A stretch of 64,000 nucleotides of DNA from Cantharellus purpuraceus (taxonomy: Eukaryota; Basidiomycota; Agaricomycetes; Cantharellales; Hydnaceae): assembly GCA_025174535.1 (NCBI GenBank), contig JALBUN010000022.1, positions 62,001 through 126,000 of the forward strand, read 5' to 3'. The position numbers and the translations under genes were made by a program. Below are positions 9,951 through 20,247 of the stretch, piece by piece; positions within the stretch are counted from its first letter, which is position 1; each line of letters begins with the position of its first letter. Below the pieces are notes generated by a model that saw only the letters and a list, made by a program, of their open reading frames with translations, searched no databases and was not told where the DNA came from.

Positions 9951-12069
9951 AACCGAGTGAGACGCGAAATACGGCGAACAATGTCTGTTGTGTGCCCCTA
10001 CTTTTGCGGCCATCTATGGGGAGTAGCTGGGCAGACGGACGTCACGGTACGCTGGGAACAGTGCTTAGAATGAAACCGGCGTTTATCAAGCATGACGATG
10101 GTGGGACAAAAATACTAATAATAAGGCTCGTAGTCTATGCTAGTACTTTATTTACTAATCCATTGCTGCAAATCTGAAACGCTTTCAGGAAATTCCGGCG
10201 CAGGCCTTCTGGGTGGTTTGAAAGTATCTCCTATGAAAAATAATTGTTCCCTCATCTGTTTTGCGCGGATGAAGCAGCAAGTGGGGCCAAGCGCATATGA
10301 AGTGTAGATCTCATGCTAGAGTTCGGTGTGGCGTGGCCTAGAAGTTGCGTCAACGAAGCTGCAAGCAGCGTCCAAACCAGAATATATGGCCAAGTCATGC
10401 CGCCCTGATTCAAGGACGAACAACAACCGAGACACAAGATGACCCAAAGTGTGTCTTTCGATTTTACCCTGATGCGCTGGAAATCCCAAAGGCACATTAA
10501 AGAACCTCCGGAAACTTTGTTTATACCTGCCTGCAGTACGCGTGTTGAAAGAATCCCGAAGACGTTGGAGCAAGCGACTCCTCAGTATTTCGCAACCTCA
10601 AGTGCACAGGGGCCGCCAGTGCCCAAGACGAGGGTCCAACTCCAGCCACTCGGTGTCCATGAGAAAAGAAATATGCAGACTCCCGACCAACTTTGGCCAA
10701 GTTGTATGCAAGACCACACAAGTCTCCCTAGTGAGTGACCATGTACAGCAATGGATCCACGCGTGCAGCTCATAGCGTCCAATGCCGGTGCCATGAGGCC
10801 TTGAGGGATGAGCTTGCAATCATCACCTAAATGCAAAGTCGCGCTCTACACGTACGATTGAGAGGCTGCGTGTTTGACCAGACTTGTGTTTGGTGAAACT
10901 TGAGGTGTACCTGCAGCGATCGGGAGTCCCTGTACACAGCAGCAGGCTCACTTTCTATATAATTCTAAAAAGATGCCAAAGCAAACGCAACTTGCAAGCT
11001 CCAGCGCAGAGCTAGACCTCCACGCCCAACTTGAGACGAAAAGAAAGAAAAGACTTATGGCCGTCACACAGTCTGTACACGCCTCCTGCTAAGAAGCATC
11101 AAAGTCACTGTGCGCTGCGACCCAACAGGCCCTTTGCAATCGCCCACCAACAACGTGGCGGCCCTGTGGACAAAACCTTTGTTCAGATCTACGCCAAAAC
11201 TGCTAGGAAACCTCCAGAGCTACTAGTAAAGAAAGCTGTCGAATGCAAACTCGGGAATTGTTCCGTCAAATGATCGTAAAAGGAGAACCCAGCGGATACT
11301 CTGACGATGGGGTTGACCGTGCAACAGCATAGGTATCTGGCGAGTAAACTCGGGATCGAGGAATCCTCGTATTGAAGGGGAGTGATGTTGATCAAATTCC
11401 CCTGTCAATCCTCGGCCTATTCAGCTCAGCATCCCTATCATCCACTGCGTGAGACTGGAACGCTAGTGCCAATCGGGACGCCCTACTAGACTGTCTAGTT
11501 GTGCCAGATTGCCAGAAATACGAAATTGATACCGTGCCAAGCACGAGGATATCCTTCTTTTGACGGAAAGACCATGCTATTATGGTGAGGAAACGGTTTG
11601 CTGAAGCCAGGGCAGTGGGCCAGGTCTTAGATAATGATACAATTCACTCGACGAATGTGACCCACTTGAAATGATACCTGTGTTGTCCGGAAAGCCTCTG
11701 ATATGTGCGCTTCGAGAGCATGTGATCCAGTCCCGATATACCTAATTTGGCAAATTCACAAAGCAGAGGGACCCTAATCGTGTTTGAGCCATATCAAACC
11801 AAGAAGCACCGTTCAGACAAAGGAGAGGATCAGGTCACCAGTTCATAATACAAGACTAGTCTCTCGCGTCCTGACCAAATCGGAACCTCATGGCTTCCTC
11901 GAGGTCCCCACCCTCCATTAGACGCACATTGGCACGCTTATATGAGCCTGTGGTCTAAGCAGTCGGTAAAACACATAAAGGATCAGGCATTTCCTTGTCT
12001 CACTTTAACACTTCCCGCCCCACACCAACCTACTCTTACAACTGATCAGATCTCTATTTCTCACCCAAC
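9951..12069. other. Long stretch without a recognisable gene
   Basis: ORFs of up to 99 codons exist on both strands between 10250 and 11400 (for example 10316-10573 minus and 10439-10738 plus), but they overlap each other and show no family motif or consistent splice pattern. The last few hundred bases are presumably the promoter of the gene starting at 12070. Confidence 0.4.
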
Positions 12070-13576
12070 ATGAACCGCTTTTCCTCCAAGTGAGTCTCAT
12101 CGCCAGCACATTCACATATTCCTCGGCCCGCTTCATCAAGTCTTCCCCATACGACTTACATGGTTTTCACCTTCAGCGTCAACTTCGAAAGCGGTTACAA
12201 CAACGCACCCTTAGAGGATGCATTTGAACCACTCACCACAACCAATCCTTTGTATGTCAACAACTCACTGTCATGTCCAAAGCACGCCACTTACATTGAT
12301 CTCAAATTTAGGGACCCATTCTCAAATGGCTACGACAACGTAGCCTTTGAGAATCCACCCGAGGATTTCACTGCAACCGGTCCTTCGCATGTCAACGAGT
12401 CACTGCAATGTCTAGGAAATGCAACTTACATCATTCTCATCTTCAGGGTTGCATTCCCAGGCGGCTACGACAGTGTGGCCTTCGGAGAGCCCTCAACTGG
12501 GCATAACAGTGCTTCCTTAGAGGTTGCACTCAATGGCGTCCCAATGACTCGTCCATCGTATGTTGACAGTCATTGCAATGTCTAGAGAACACCACTCACG
12601 TTGTTATCAACTTCAGGACCCCTTTGTTGGACGACCCGGACAACATTGGGTTCGGAGAGGCGTCAATCGATGACCTTCCGGTGACAGGCCCATCGCATGT
12701 AGATGAGTAAGCCTATCTTCGCTGCCACATGATACGGCGGGACTGACGAGATGACTTTCAGCGAGATGCTGAGGGGGCTCTTTGAAGCCTGGGTAGGGTC
12801 TGAGCTCATCAATGCATTGCTTGGGACTACATCTCAAGCACAGGATGGGTCAGCTTCGGCTGAAGGCATGGGTCCCTCCATGTCCCAAGAGCAGGTGCCA
12901 GGTGCACCCCAACCTCCGGTGTATCCATGGGATCCGCAAAGGCTGGACTACAATCCAGCTACAGATTGGCCGGGTATCAACCCAAACAATAGGTGATTGG
13001 CATCCTAATCATCATGATAATCTCTAATGGCAACTGAACAGTTCGGTTGGGTCACAACCCAACCACATGAACAACATTTATCAATATGGGCACGCCGCGT
13101 GGAATGCCACAGCGGTGCAGCCCACCCTGACAGTTGCCCAGATGCTGGGTGAAGCGACGGCAAGCGACCTTCCAGAGCCGGTCATGCAACCAGGGGAAAA
13201 CAACACTGCACACCGTCCCTACAGAAACCATGCTGCATTTGCTATGCACATTCTGGATCAACACATCGGAATGGAACGTAGATTAATTGGACATGGGGAG
13301 CTGAGCAGAACAGACGCACAATTGCTGTTCACAAATGCAAGAGTCCAGCGCGCAGAGGAATATGCCTGGCGGTGCCCAGAGGCAGGATGCTTCGTCCGAA
13401 TGCGGCATGATACTGTGCGCAGGCACTCAAAGAACAAGCATCCTCATGATCCCGTACGTGCCTTCCGATGTGGGGGGGAGTCGACCAACAGCACCATGTA
13501 TATTGTCCAGGATATCCTTGATGCTGAAGTGGAACATGAATCCACTTGGGAATATCGCTGGGCAATTTACAGCTGA
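12070..13576 (+). CDS. C2H2 zinc-finger protein with tandemly amplified 5' exons
   Basis: Exons: 12070-12089, 12177-12251, 12312-12386, 12447-12557, 12617-12694, 12762-12992 and 13042-13576; total 1125 nt, 374 residues. Every intron up to the last is phase 2, and the frame holds throughout. Exons 2-5 are copies of one exon-intron unit (a GYDNVAFE-like core ending in GPS). The 5' splice sites of exons 3 and 5 read GCATGT; an alternative GT donor lies 12 nt downstream in each (GAGTCACT, GAGTAAGC) and keeps phase. The last exon carries one finger, CP-x3-GC with HSKNKH. Expected to be a nuclear DNA-binding protein; targets unknown. Start chosen because the 20-nt first exon ends in a good donor with the right phase. 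Confidence 0.75.
12177..12761 (+). repeat. Tandem exon-intron repeat (four units plus a diverged fifth boundary)
   Basis: Exon starts fall at 12177, 12312, 12447, 12617 and 12762, so periods are 135, 135, 170 and 145 bp. Each unit holds a short exon plus its intron; the intron halves are alike too (for example CAATGTCTAG-like cores and the shared CTTCAG acceptor). Unit 3 has about 35 extra coding bases. Because each exon is phase 2 to phase 2, unit number can change without breaking the frame. Confidence 0.85.
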
Positions 13577-14820
13577 TCAGATGGATTGCGATGAGTTAAT
13601 CGCACCCTCTCCCGCTGAGACGCAACTATCGCTCCTCATCGCCGATACAGATTCTAGAATGTGTAGTGTCATATAATAGTAGCATGCGAAGAATGATAAC
13701 GACAAGGGCAGAACGACGGACGTACTTGGACCAGCTGCAATGCATGCCGCATGAGCTTGTCTCTTCCAATAAAAGAAAATACAACATGCTCACTTGTTGT
13801 GGTACCAAAAGTTGGTGTTCATCCTGCAAAATGGAATGCATTAGTGGTGCATCTCAACACAAGCGTGCACAGCGTGCATGAAACAACAGCAGAGCGGGAC
13901 GCACGTAATGATTTTAAGCCCTTCTGGCGTGATGGTCGAATACGCATTAATAAACACCTGTTTAAAACATTACAACATGCATATCCACTGGGTCAGAGTG
14001 GGCGAAATAGAACGTTGACCAGCATCGATGGAAAGAGGAAGCATCTCTCCAGTCATGTGATAGCCAAGCATGTACGCACTGATCCGATTCGCAGCTCAGG
14101 CGCGGGAAGGAACGGATGTACATCGATTGCGTACTACAGATATAGTTGGTGACCTGTTGCATCTTTACTTTGCAATAGTGCACGTATCAGCGCCTACAGC
14201 GAATGAGCACATTGCATGTCCTAGCTTGCACGAAATCCTTGTAAAGGGAACCAAACCATGTGGGCTGCAATAAAAGATGTTGAATGAAACATACTTGAAC
14301 TGATTTGTTTAACAGTATTATAACTGCCTGTACCGATTGAACAAGCATCGCAGGGTATCGAGTCCATCTATATAAAGCCGTTCGCAATTCAAATTCTTTA
14401 AGCCAAATATATTTGGCTTCCTGAGGGACTGTATCATTTGAGAGAAACGCTGCTCTAGTCTATTATCGGTTGTGAACACAGGTCAGAATCACCTAGGGCA
14501 GCTATGAAAATGTACTTGGCGGCATACTAATATTGTAAAATCTTTCACATGTACATGTCTCCAGTATAAGCTACAACTTACGCATCTGATACTTCTTGAA
14601 CAGCGGCTCTTTCAAAAACACAATGACAACGTTCAATGATAGGAATGACTCTGAGAGTTCGCCAGCCAACAGAGTCGCCACCGCCGTGCGCCCACTGCGG
14701 TAGAGAAGAAAGCTCGCTCAGATGAAAGCAGCCGGTGGCAAACTTGGAGAGTGACTGACGCTTGTTCAGAAATACAACAAATACGTATATACAACCTATT
14801 TTCCTCAAATTTTACACAAC
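13577..14820. other. Intergenic; possible zinc-finger scrap
   Basis: A 133-codon forward ORF at 13751-14152 includes FWRDGRIRINKHLFKTLQHA and KHLSSHVIAKHV, faintly like a finger that has lost its cysteines. It may be a decayed C2H2 exon. Nothing else recognisable; the end becomes AT-rich. Confidence 0.35.
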
Positions 14821-15224
14821 ACTCTTAGATTAAAACTCATTTTCATATTTCAACGTGATTCTCAAATTTTACACAATATACTAGATTAAAACATATTGTG
14901 ATATTTTGGCATAATTCTCAAAAATAATTCTTTTTTTCCTGATTTAGTGGTGGCAACTCTCTTGAGAGAACATCCAAATATCATTGATTCTTTCTTATAC
15001 AATACTTATAACATAATTTGAACTATCTTTAATCCCCACCTGGTATTTGTATATCTAAACACCCTATATAATACCAATTATATTAATACATACATTCCTA
15101 TTATATCCATGTAAATAATTATGTTCATCTCAACCAAATATCTTATCTTTTAAAGTTTATTAAAATATAGAATATATATTTATGAAAATTTCACACATCC
15201 GAAATCTTTTGAGATATCCAAATT
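14821..15224. repeat. AT-rich retroelement flank, inverted copy at 25.5 kb
   Basis: The part 15060-15224 recurs in inverted orientation at about 25480-25660, with blocks such as ATTATGTTCATCTCAAC conserved. It is very AT-rich and has no ORF. At 15224 it abuts a short minus-strand LTR type A fragment (15224-15308). Confidence 0.7.
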
Positions 15225-15308
15225 GTAACTCCCTGGCTTTATGTATCATTGAAATCCTGATGTATATCTCCTATACATCAGAATATTGTATACTGACATG
15301 ATTCCAAA
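15224..15308 (-). mobile_element. LTR type A fragment
   Basis: Matches the 3' end of the LTR at 6-588 (GGGAGTTACA terminus, the ATACATCAGAATATTGTATA palindromic segment). Breaks off where gypsy integrase coding begins, so the junction is a nested insertion or rearrangement. Confidence 0.7.
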
Positions 15309-16292
15309 CAAGTGTCTTTGGGGATCAAGGTTGCAGCATCCACAGCATATCATCCACAAACTGATGGTCAGACAGAAAGGGTCAATCAAGAAATTGAACA
15401 ATACTTGAGGCTTTTTGTCAATCAGCACCAGGATGACTGGATTGAGTGGGTTCCTCTTGCTGAATTCACATACAACAACCGCATCCACTCCTCCATGCAA
15501 TCAACCCCCTTCATGCTTGATACAGGCCAACACCCAAGGCCTGGGCTAGAGCCAATCCGAGAGACATGACTTGAAGCACTGGAAGAATTCACTGAGCGTA
15601 TGGAGATGGCCACCACTGAGGCTTGCTCCACCCTGGAAAAGGCAGCAGATGATATAGCACGATTCTATGATGCCCATTGGCAAGCAGCCCCAGTATACAA
15701 GCTTGGTGACAAGGTCTGGCTCAATGCACAAAATATCACCACCACCCGTCCAACCAAGAAACTTGATCACAAATGGTTAGGACCATATGTGATTAATAAG
15801 GTGGTCTCACGAAATGCCTATGGCCTACAACTTCCCCCAATCTTTGGTCGCACTCATCCGGTGTTCTCTGTTGTCTTACTCCGTCCTTATGAAAAGGATC
15901 CCATCCCTGAACACCAGTCATCTCCTCCACCACCTCCAGTCATTTGAGATGGAGTACAGGAATACGAAGTTGAGAAGATCCTCAACAGCAGAGTTTTCCG
16001 AGGAAGACTGGAATACCTGGTGCGTTGGAAGGGCTATGGAGCTGCTGACGACCTCTGGATCCCAGCTAAGGATGCCAGTGGGGCTAGAAGGCGCATTGCA
16101 GACTTCCATCGGGAGAATCCTGAAGCCCCAAGGCGTATTTTGGCAGCCACCTATGCGGCTCTTCCCTTCAGACGCTTTGAGAACTTCACAGAACCTCCCA
16201 AACAGGTCCTCTTTGATTGGACAGCTGGCAGGAACCCAACATGTGGTATTGGACACATTTCAGAGCTGCAGAATAGGCACAGTGAAGCTTAG
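15309..16292 (+). pseudogene. Ty3/gypsy chromovirus-type pol 3' end: integrase and chromodomain
   Basis: One forward frame reads SLGIKVAASTAYHPQTDGQ (the hallmark of the gypsy integrase core's end), NNRIHSSMQSTPFML, the GPY/F region WLGPYVINKV, and after a stop the chromodomain [10 protein letters not shown]...YLVRWKGYG...WIPAKD. The chromodomain is known to guide such elements to modified chromatin. Two in-frame TGA stops interrupt it, at 15567-15569 and 15945-15947. Protease, RT, RNase H and the first integrase catalytic residues are absent, so this is a 5'-truncated dead copy. Confidence 0.92.
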
Positions 16293-16398
16293 CGCTCACC
16301 AAATTCATCCATGCTGAAGTTCCACTAACTGTATATAAGCTAGTGAATCCACTTCCCCTTCCTCAGTAAAACCATAGTCATTCACTACCCAACCCACC

Positions 16399-16836
16399 AT
16401 GCCTTACCAGTCTGAATCCACCCCTCTATGCTCACTCCGTTCCTACCCATCAATCACTTGGTCAGTTGACTCAAGGGATACTGCACGTGCCGTAGAGGAT
16501 TATAACCTCCCATCTCCACCTCCACAAGTTCATTTCCCCTTCTGGCATCGTAATCCACCAAGACGCCAGACATACTACATTGGGGACCCTCTATTCATCG
16601 GCAACTATGACATACCATACACCTTCCAAGGGCTCGCTGGTAAAGTCACCTATGAGAGAGGAGAGATGATACTTGGAGCAGTTTTCAGCACAGACGATCC
16701 CATATCCCCCAGAGAGTTCACCATCCCACTTCACCCCAAGGCAGAGAAGAATCACCATCAACACTCGTCATGGGCTCTACTTTGGCAGAGAGTGAGAAGG
16801 GACCTTGTTTTGGAACCCGCAAAATTATGGTGTTAG
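16399..16836 (+). CDS. Unassigned ORF downstream of gypsy pol
   Basis: An ORF of 145 codons with its own ATG, starting MPYQSESTPLCSLRSYPS, shortly after the chromodomain frame and a TATA-like TATATAAGC at 16332. It contains HFPFWHRNPPRRQTYYIGDP and LFIGNYDIPYTFQGLAGKV. The last codons run into LTR type B sequence at 16805-16836, so its C-terminus is probably chimeric. It may be an accessory ORF of the gypsy element; I do not recognise the family. Confidence 0.4.
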   Translation: MPYQSESTPLCSLRSYPSITWSVDSRDTARAVEDYNLPSPPPQVHFPFWHRNPPRRQTYYIGDPLFIGNYDIPYTFQGLAGKVTYERGEMILGAVFSTDDPISPREFTIPLHPKAEKNHHQHSSWALLWQRVRRDLVLEPAKLWC

Positions 16837-18259
16837 GGCAAACTCTAAATCACCACAATTCTGTGAATGAACAGCTGAGAAGAATATCAAATCCTACTGC
16901 AGCACAACTCCAGAAACAATTTAACGTTTGTACTTTGGTTACAATCCATTGTAATGGTCAATGCAGACGATATGCAGGAAGGTAATACGTTTCTTAGCAG
17001 TAGGGAATGAATAAGACTTCCAGAGTCTAGAGTTCACGGACGCTTAGGGGTCCAGATATTCCAAAAAGAGGGGAATGCACTTGGAGGCTAGAGGAAGTAG
17101 GTGGATGAATCCGACCGTCCAACCAGTGACACTCTGAAGCGGGTAACAGCGATGTGTGAAGTAGTCTGGCAACTGCTTCACACGAGTTCAAGATTCTAAT
17201 GCTCTGCAAAGGCAGTACACACTAGTAACTTAAACAAGAGCACTAATGGCAGGACTATCGACAGACAATCTCACCCTGTAGATTCGTAGTCACACGAGGT
17301 AGATACTACACTCACGCCCAAAGCAGGACAATCACTACTTCGAGTGCAATTGAATACAGTTACACAACTGTAAGCGACCCTTGAACTGGACAATCAACAG
17401 TTACTGAGATATAGAGGATGACACTGTATGTCACTCTAGTCACACTGATGTGCAAATGATGGGGTAGAAAATGGTTATTTATTCAGAGGCAGAATGGGCT
17501 CCTTTTATATTGTATTTACAGGAGCTGACTAATACTACTGGAAACTTCTACCTATTAATAGATGGAAACTACTGGAAGCTAGTGGAATATGTGAGAAGGG
17601 GGTGGAAGTTTCCTAGCCAATGAGCTGCTTGGATTTGCTCTGACTCATGGCATGAGTCATGGATGGAGTCATAGTGTGACTCAGAGCAGGAGTCATAGTA
17701 TGAGTAATCACAGGAGTCATGGTATGAGTCATGGAAGGAGTCATAGCATGAGTCATGGCAGGAGTCATTGCATGAGTCACCATTACTCAAATAACTCGGT
17801 CAATACTTCGTTTCCCAGGCTGATTAGCACAGCTATGGGTAGGCACGGCTTCTATTGAACTCTCCACCGAAAATGGAGTCAGGAGGTGGAGTGGTTGTGA
17901 AGATATTGAGCATTTACTGGCAGTGGTGACCAGATTGAGTTGGAGATTGAAATGAGTCATGTGATTGAAAATGAGTCAGTTGTCCGGGTGACTCCGGCTG
18001 ACTTTGAGGCTGCTGACATCTGCGAAGGTTTGTGGGTCCATGTGGGTCCCAAAACTTCACCCAGCAGAACAATAAGTTTGTAGACTCATCTCTGCATGGA
18101 AAATTCCCAAAAAAATATGAAAAAATAGAGAATATTTGAATGGCCCTGAATCAAGAGAAAGCAGCAGATATATGCTGATATTTTAAGGCCATCAAGCGGA
18201 ATTGTACAGTTTTGGGACTTTAAACAAGATCTTTTTAAGGGAAAACCAGTTCCCATACA
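16831..18259 (-). mobile_element. LTR type B, minus orientation, near-complete (1.4 kb)
   Basis: Read on the minus strand, it starts TGTATGGGAAC at 18259 and ends in CCCTAACA at 16831. A TATA box (AATATAAAAGG on the minus strand) lies at 17501-17511, fixing the orientation. U3 carries the TGAGTCA array at 17641-17779. The same LTR occurs in plus orientation at 25985-27363. The short ORFs within it are not genes. Confidence 0.72.
17641..17779. repeat. 24-bp minisatellite of TGAGTCA/GGAGTCA motifs in LTR U3
   Basis: TGAGTCA or TGACTCA cores start at 17641, 17653, 17677, 17725, 17749 and 17773, with a mutated TGAGTAA at 17701; from 17653 the spacing is exactly 24 bp. A GGAGTCA variant sits 12 bp after most of them. 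Two more TGAGTCA cores are at 17953 and 17972. TGAGTCA is the known recognition core of Gcn4/AP-1-type bZIP factors. The array lies about 130-270 bp upstream of the LTR TATA box. Both strands happen to be open in this stretch, giving SHG- and HDSC-repeat ORFs that are artefacts. Confidence 0.85.
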
Positions 18260-18347
18260 GACCTTGCAGAGTGCTTCAGGGTGTGTCTCTCTTGAGATGG
18301 ACAGGATGATAGTGCATATCGAGATGACATGCATTAAGAGGGGGTGA

Positions 18348-18693
18348 TGTCAGGGTTCAAATGAGTCATATTCTATTTTTAGTATTTTCTCTTGACGCCC
18401 CTATCAGCACAGCCTGTCAGGGTGCATCTCCCCTATTTCATTGCCCCTATCACTTCCCCTATCTTGGTTCTCCTATCCATCTCCATCATTTAGTATAAAG
18501 ACTCACCTTGGTGCAGTGTGATCCCCTCAGCTTGATCTCTGAGGATATCCGCTGTACCAGGTAAGTCCCATGTATTTATCAGAAACAGCTGTATAGACTG
18601 AGGATATCCGCTGTACCAGCTGGCATTATCTCTTATCGGCTCTCATCTATTGAGTATCTTGTTTGTGGCCTTGTCATCAGTGTTGCCCTCACA
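18348..18693 (+). mobile_element. Short LTR (346 bp, type E)
   Basis: Starts TGTCAGGG just after a purine tract (AAGAGGGGG) at 18335-18344 and ends CCCTCACA. A direct repeat GAGGATATCCGCTGTACCAG occurs twice inside, at about 18541 and 18600. Also contains one TGAGTCA at 18362. Interrupts type B LTR sequence, so it probably is a nested copy; no target-site duplication is evident. Confidence 0.55.
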
Positions 18694-19264
18694 AGGAGCT
18701 GAATAATGGTTCTGGAATGTTCAATCTAATAATAGAAGGAAACAGCTGGAATGTTATGGAAAGGGGTAGAATATTCCAAGGCCATCACCTGATCTGATCA
18801 GCAATCACCTGCTCTGACCTCTGAACTAGGCACTGATCAGGCAAAAAGAAGGGTATCCACCCTGTTTTCTGCACTGGTTTGCACAGCCACATCTCAGGTC
18901 ATGATCTCCATGGAAAATTGTGCCCTGAGAGGCTGTGGTTGTCAAGTTACAGATTATTTATTGATCAGAGACATCTGAGCTTGAATTTAGGCCAAATGCC
19001 TGGTCCAGAGGTGGAGTGCTGACTGTGTGAAGGTTTGTGGGTGCCTATGGGTCCACAACTGTAGTACAGCAGAATAAGAGCATTCTGGGCCAAGTTCTGC
19101 ATGGAATATTCCTGAAAAAATATGGAAAAATAGAGAATATTTGAATAAGTCCATTCCAGGTACAAGCACCAAATATATGCTGATATTTAGGAATGGAAAA
19201 GCAAAGTATAGCACATTGGTGCTGCATAAATAGGATTTGATAGGGAAAAGGTGGTTCCCATACA
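18694..19264 (-). mobile_element. LTR type B fragment, minus orientation
   Basis: Matches the 5' half of the plus copy at 25985-26560 in inverse orientation, ending with the same TGTATGGGAAC terminus at 19264. ORFs shared between the copies (around 19045-19415 and 25945-26283) reflect this homology, not genes. Confidence 0.75.
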
Positions 19265-19551
19265 GTGATGCTGATGCATCAATGGAATTGGAGATGGATG
19301 GGCAGAAATGGTGGTGATGATCGGATGGACCAATGGTGACATGACAATTCCCAAATGGAGTACAGATATCATACATGCAGGGATCTGGTGGATTGGACAG
19401 AGATCTGGGCATCAATGAATATAGTCATAATAGTATCTCTCCATTAAGGCCAAGCCCTTGAGGCCTCAGGTCTGTAGACTGAATAGCTGAGATGGTTGGG
19501 TATAGTCAGAGTTTATACTGGGGGTCTGGAGAACATATAAAAGGAGGGGCA
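19265..19551 (+). mobile_element. LTR type A fragment, plus orientation
   Basis: Inverted relative to the LTR at 6-588; shared segments include AGTATCTCTCCATTAAGGC and ATACTGGGGG. It is cut at 19551 by the copia LTR. Confidence 0.75.
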
Positions 19552-20240
19552 TGTTGAGGTCTTATCCTCAACCATGTTGAATCCCTGTTAAAGGCTGGGA
19601 AACTAGAGGTTCAATGAAGTACCTGGAGTTTGGCTGCTAGTAAAGAAGGAGAGGGGACTTTACTGTTCCAGTTCAACCGGAGACAGAATGGGGCAATAAC
19701 TATTGATTGGATCGAGTGGACTTGGCTTCAACTTGTGTATTGTGCCCCCTCAGATCATCAGTCCAATATTTCAGAGTTTGGAGTACAGAGTTGGATCAAG
19801 TATCCAGAGTTTTGTTGTAAGATTAAGTAGATGGATAGCAGACAGTAGAATAAGAGCATAGAATTCCAATATATAATTGGAATCTTAGAGATAAAAGGCA
19901 GTGAGTCAGAGAGAAAAGTACAACTGCGTTTGACTGGAGAACTGTGTATTGGTAGAACATGTACTTATACATATGAGAATGACCTTGGCATCCGGATCAT
20001 GAACATGATGTCAGAATTACATATACACAAGTAAATGCTTAGCATATTCATTCACTACTCCTGAATGTAAACAGTGATTGGATATACAGATGGATGTTCA
20101 TGTGGATGACAGTAACATGACTGCATCTCGTGAGATGTTCAGATATGGTCTGGCAATATCAAGTTCAAGATGTATATTGATATGATCTGGTGGTATGGAG
20201 CCTGAGTTGAGTGATCAACAGGTGAGTACATTTCTCAACA
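19552..20240 (-). mobile_element. Ty1/copia 3' LTR, 689 bp
   Basis: Has perfect terminal inverted ends TGTTGAG...CTCAACA. On the minus strand it directly follows the copia stop codon and a polypurine tract (GAGGGGGTG), which identifies it as the 3' LTR of the copia element at 20248-24021. The 5' partner was not found. Confidence 0.8.
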
Positions 20241-20247
20241 CACCCCC

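Noticed and set aside
17569..17858. Repetitive ORFs on both strands with SHGM/HDSC repeats
   Set aside because: They are translations of the 24-bp noncoding minisatellite, open in several frames; no protein gene.
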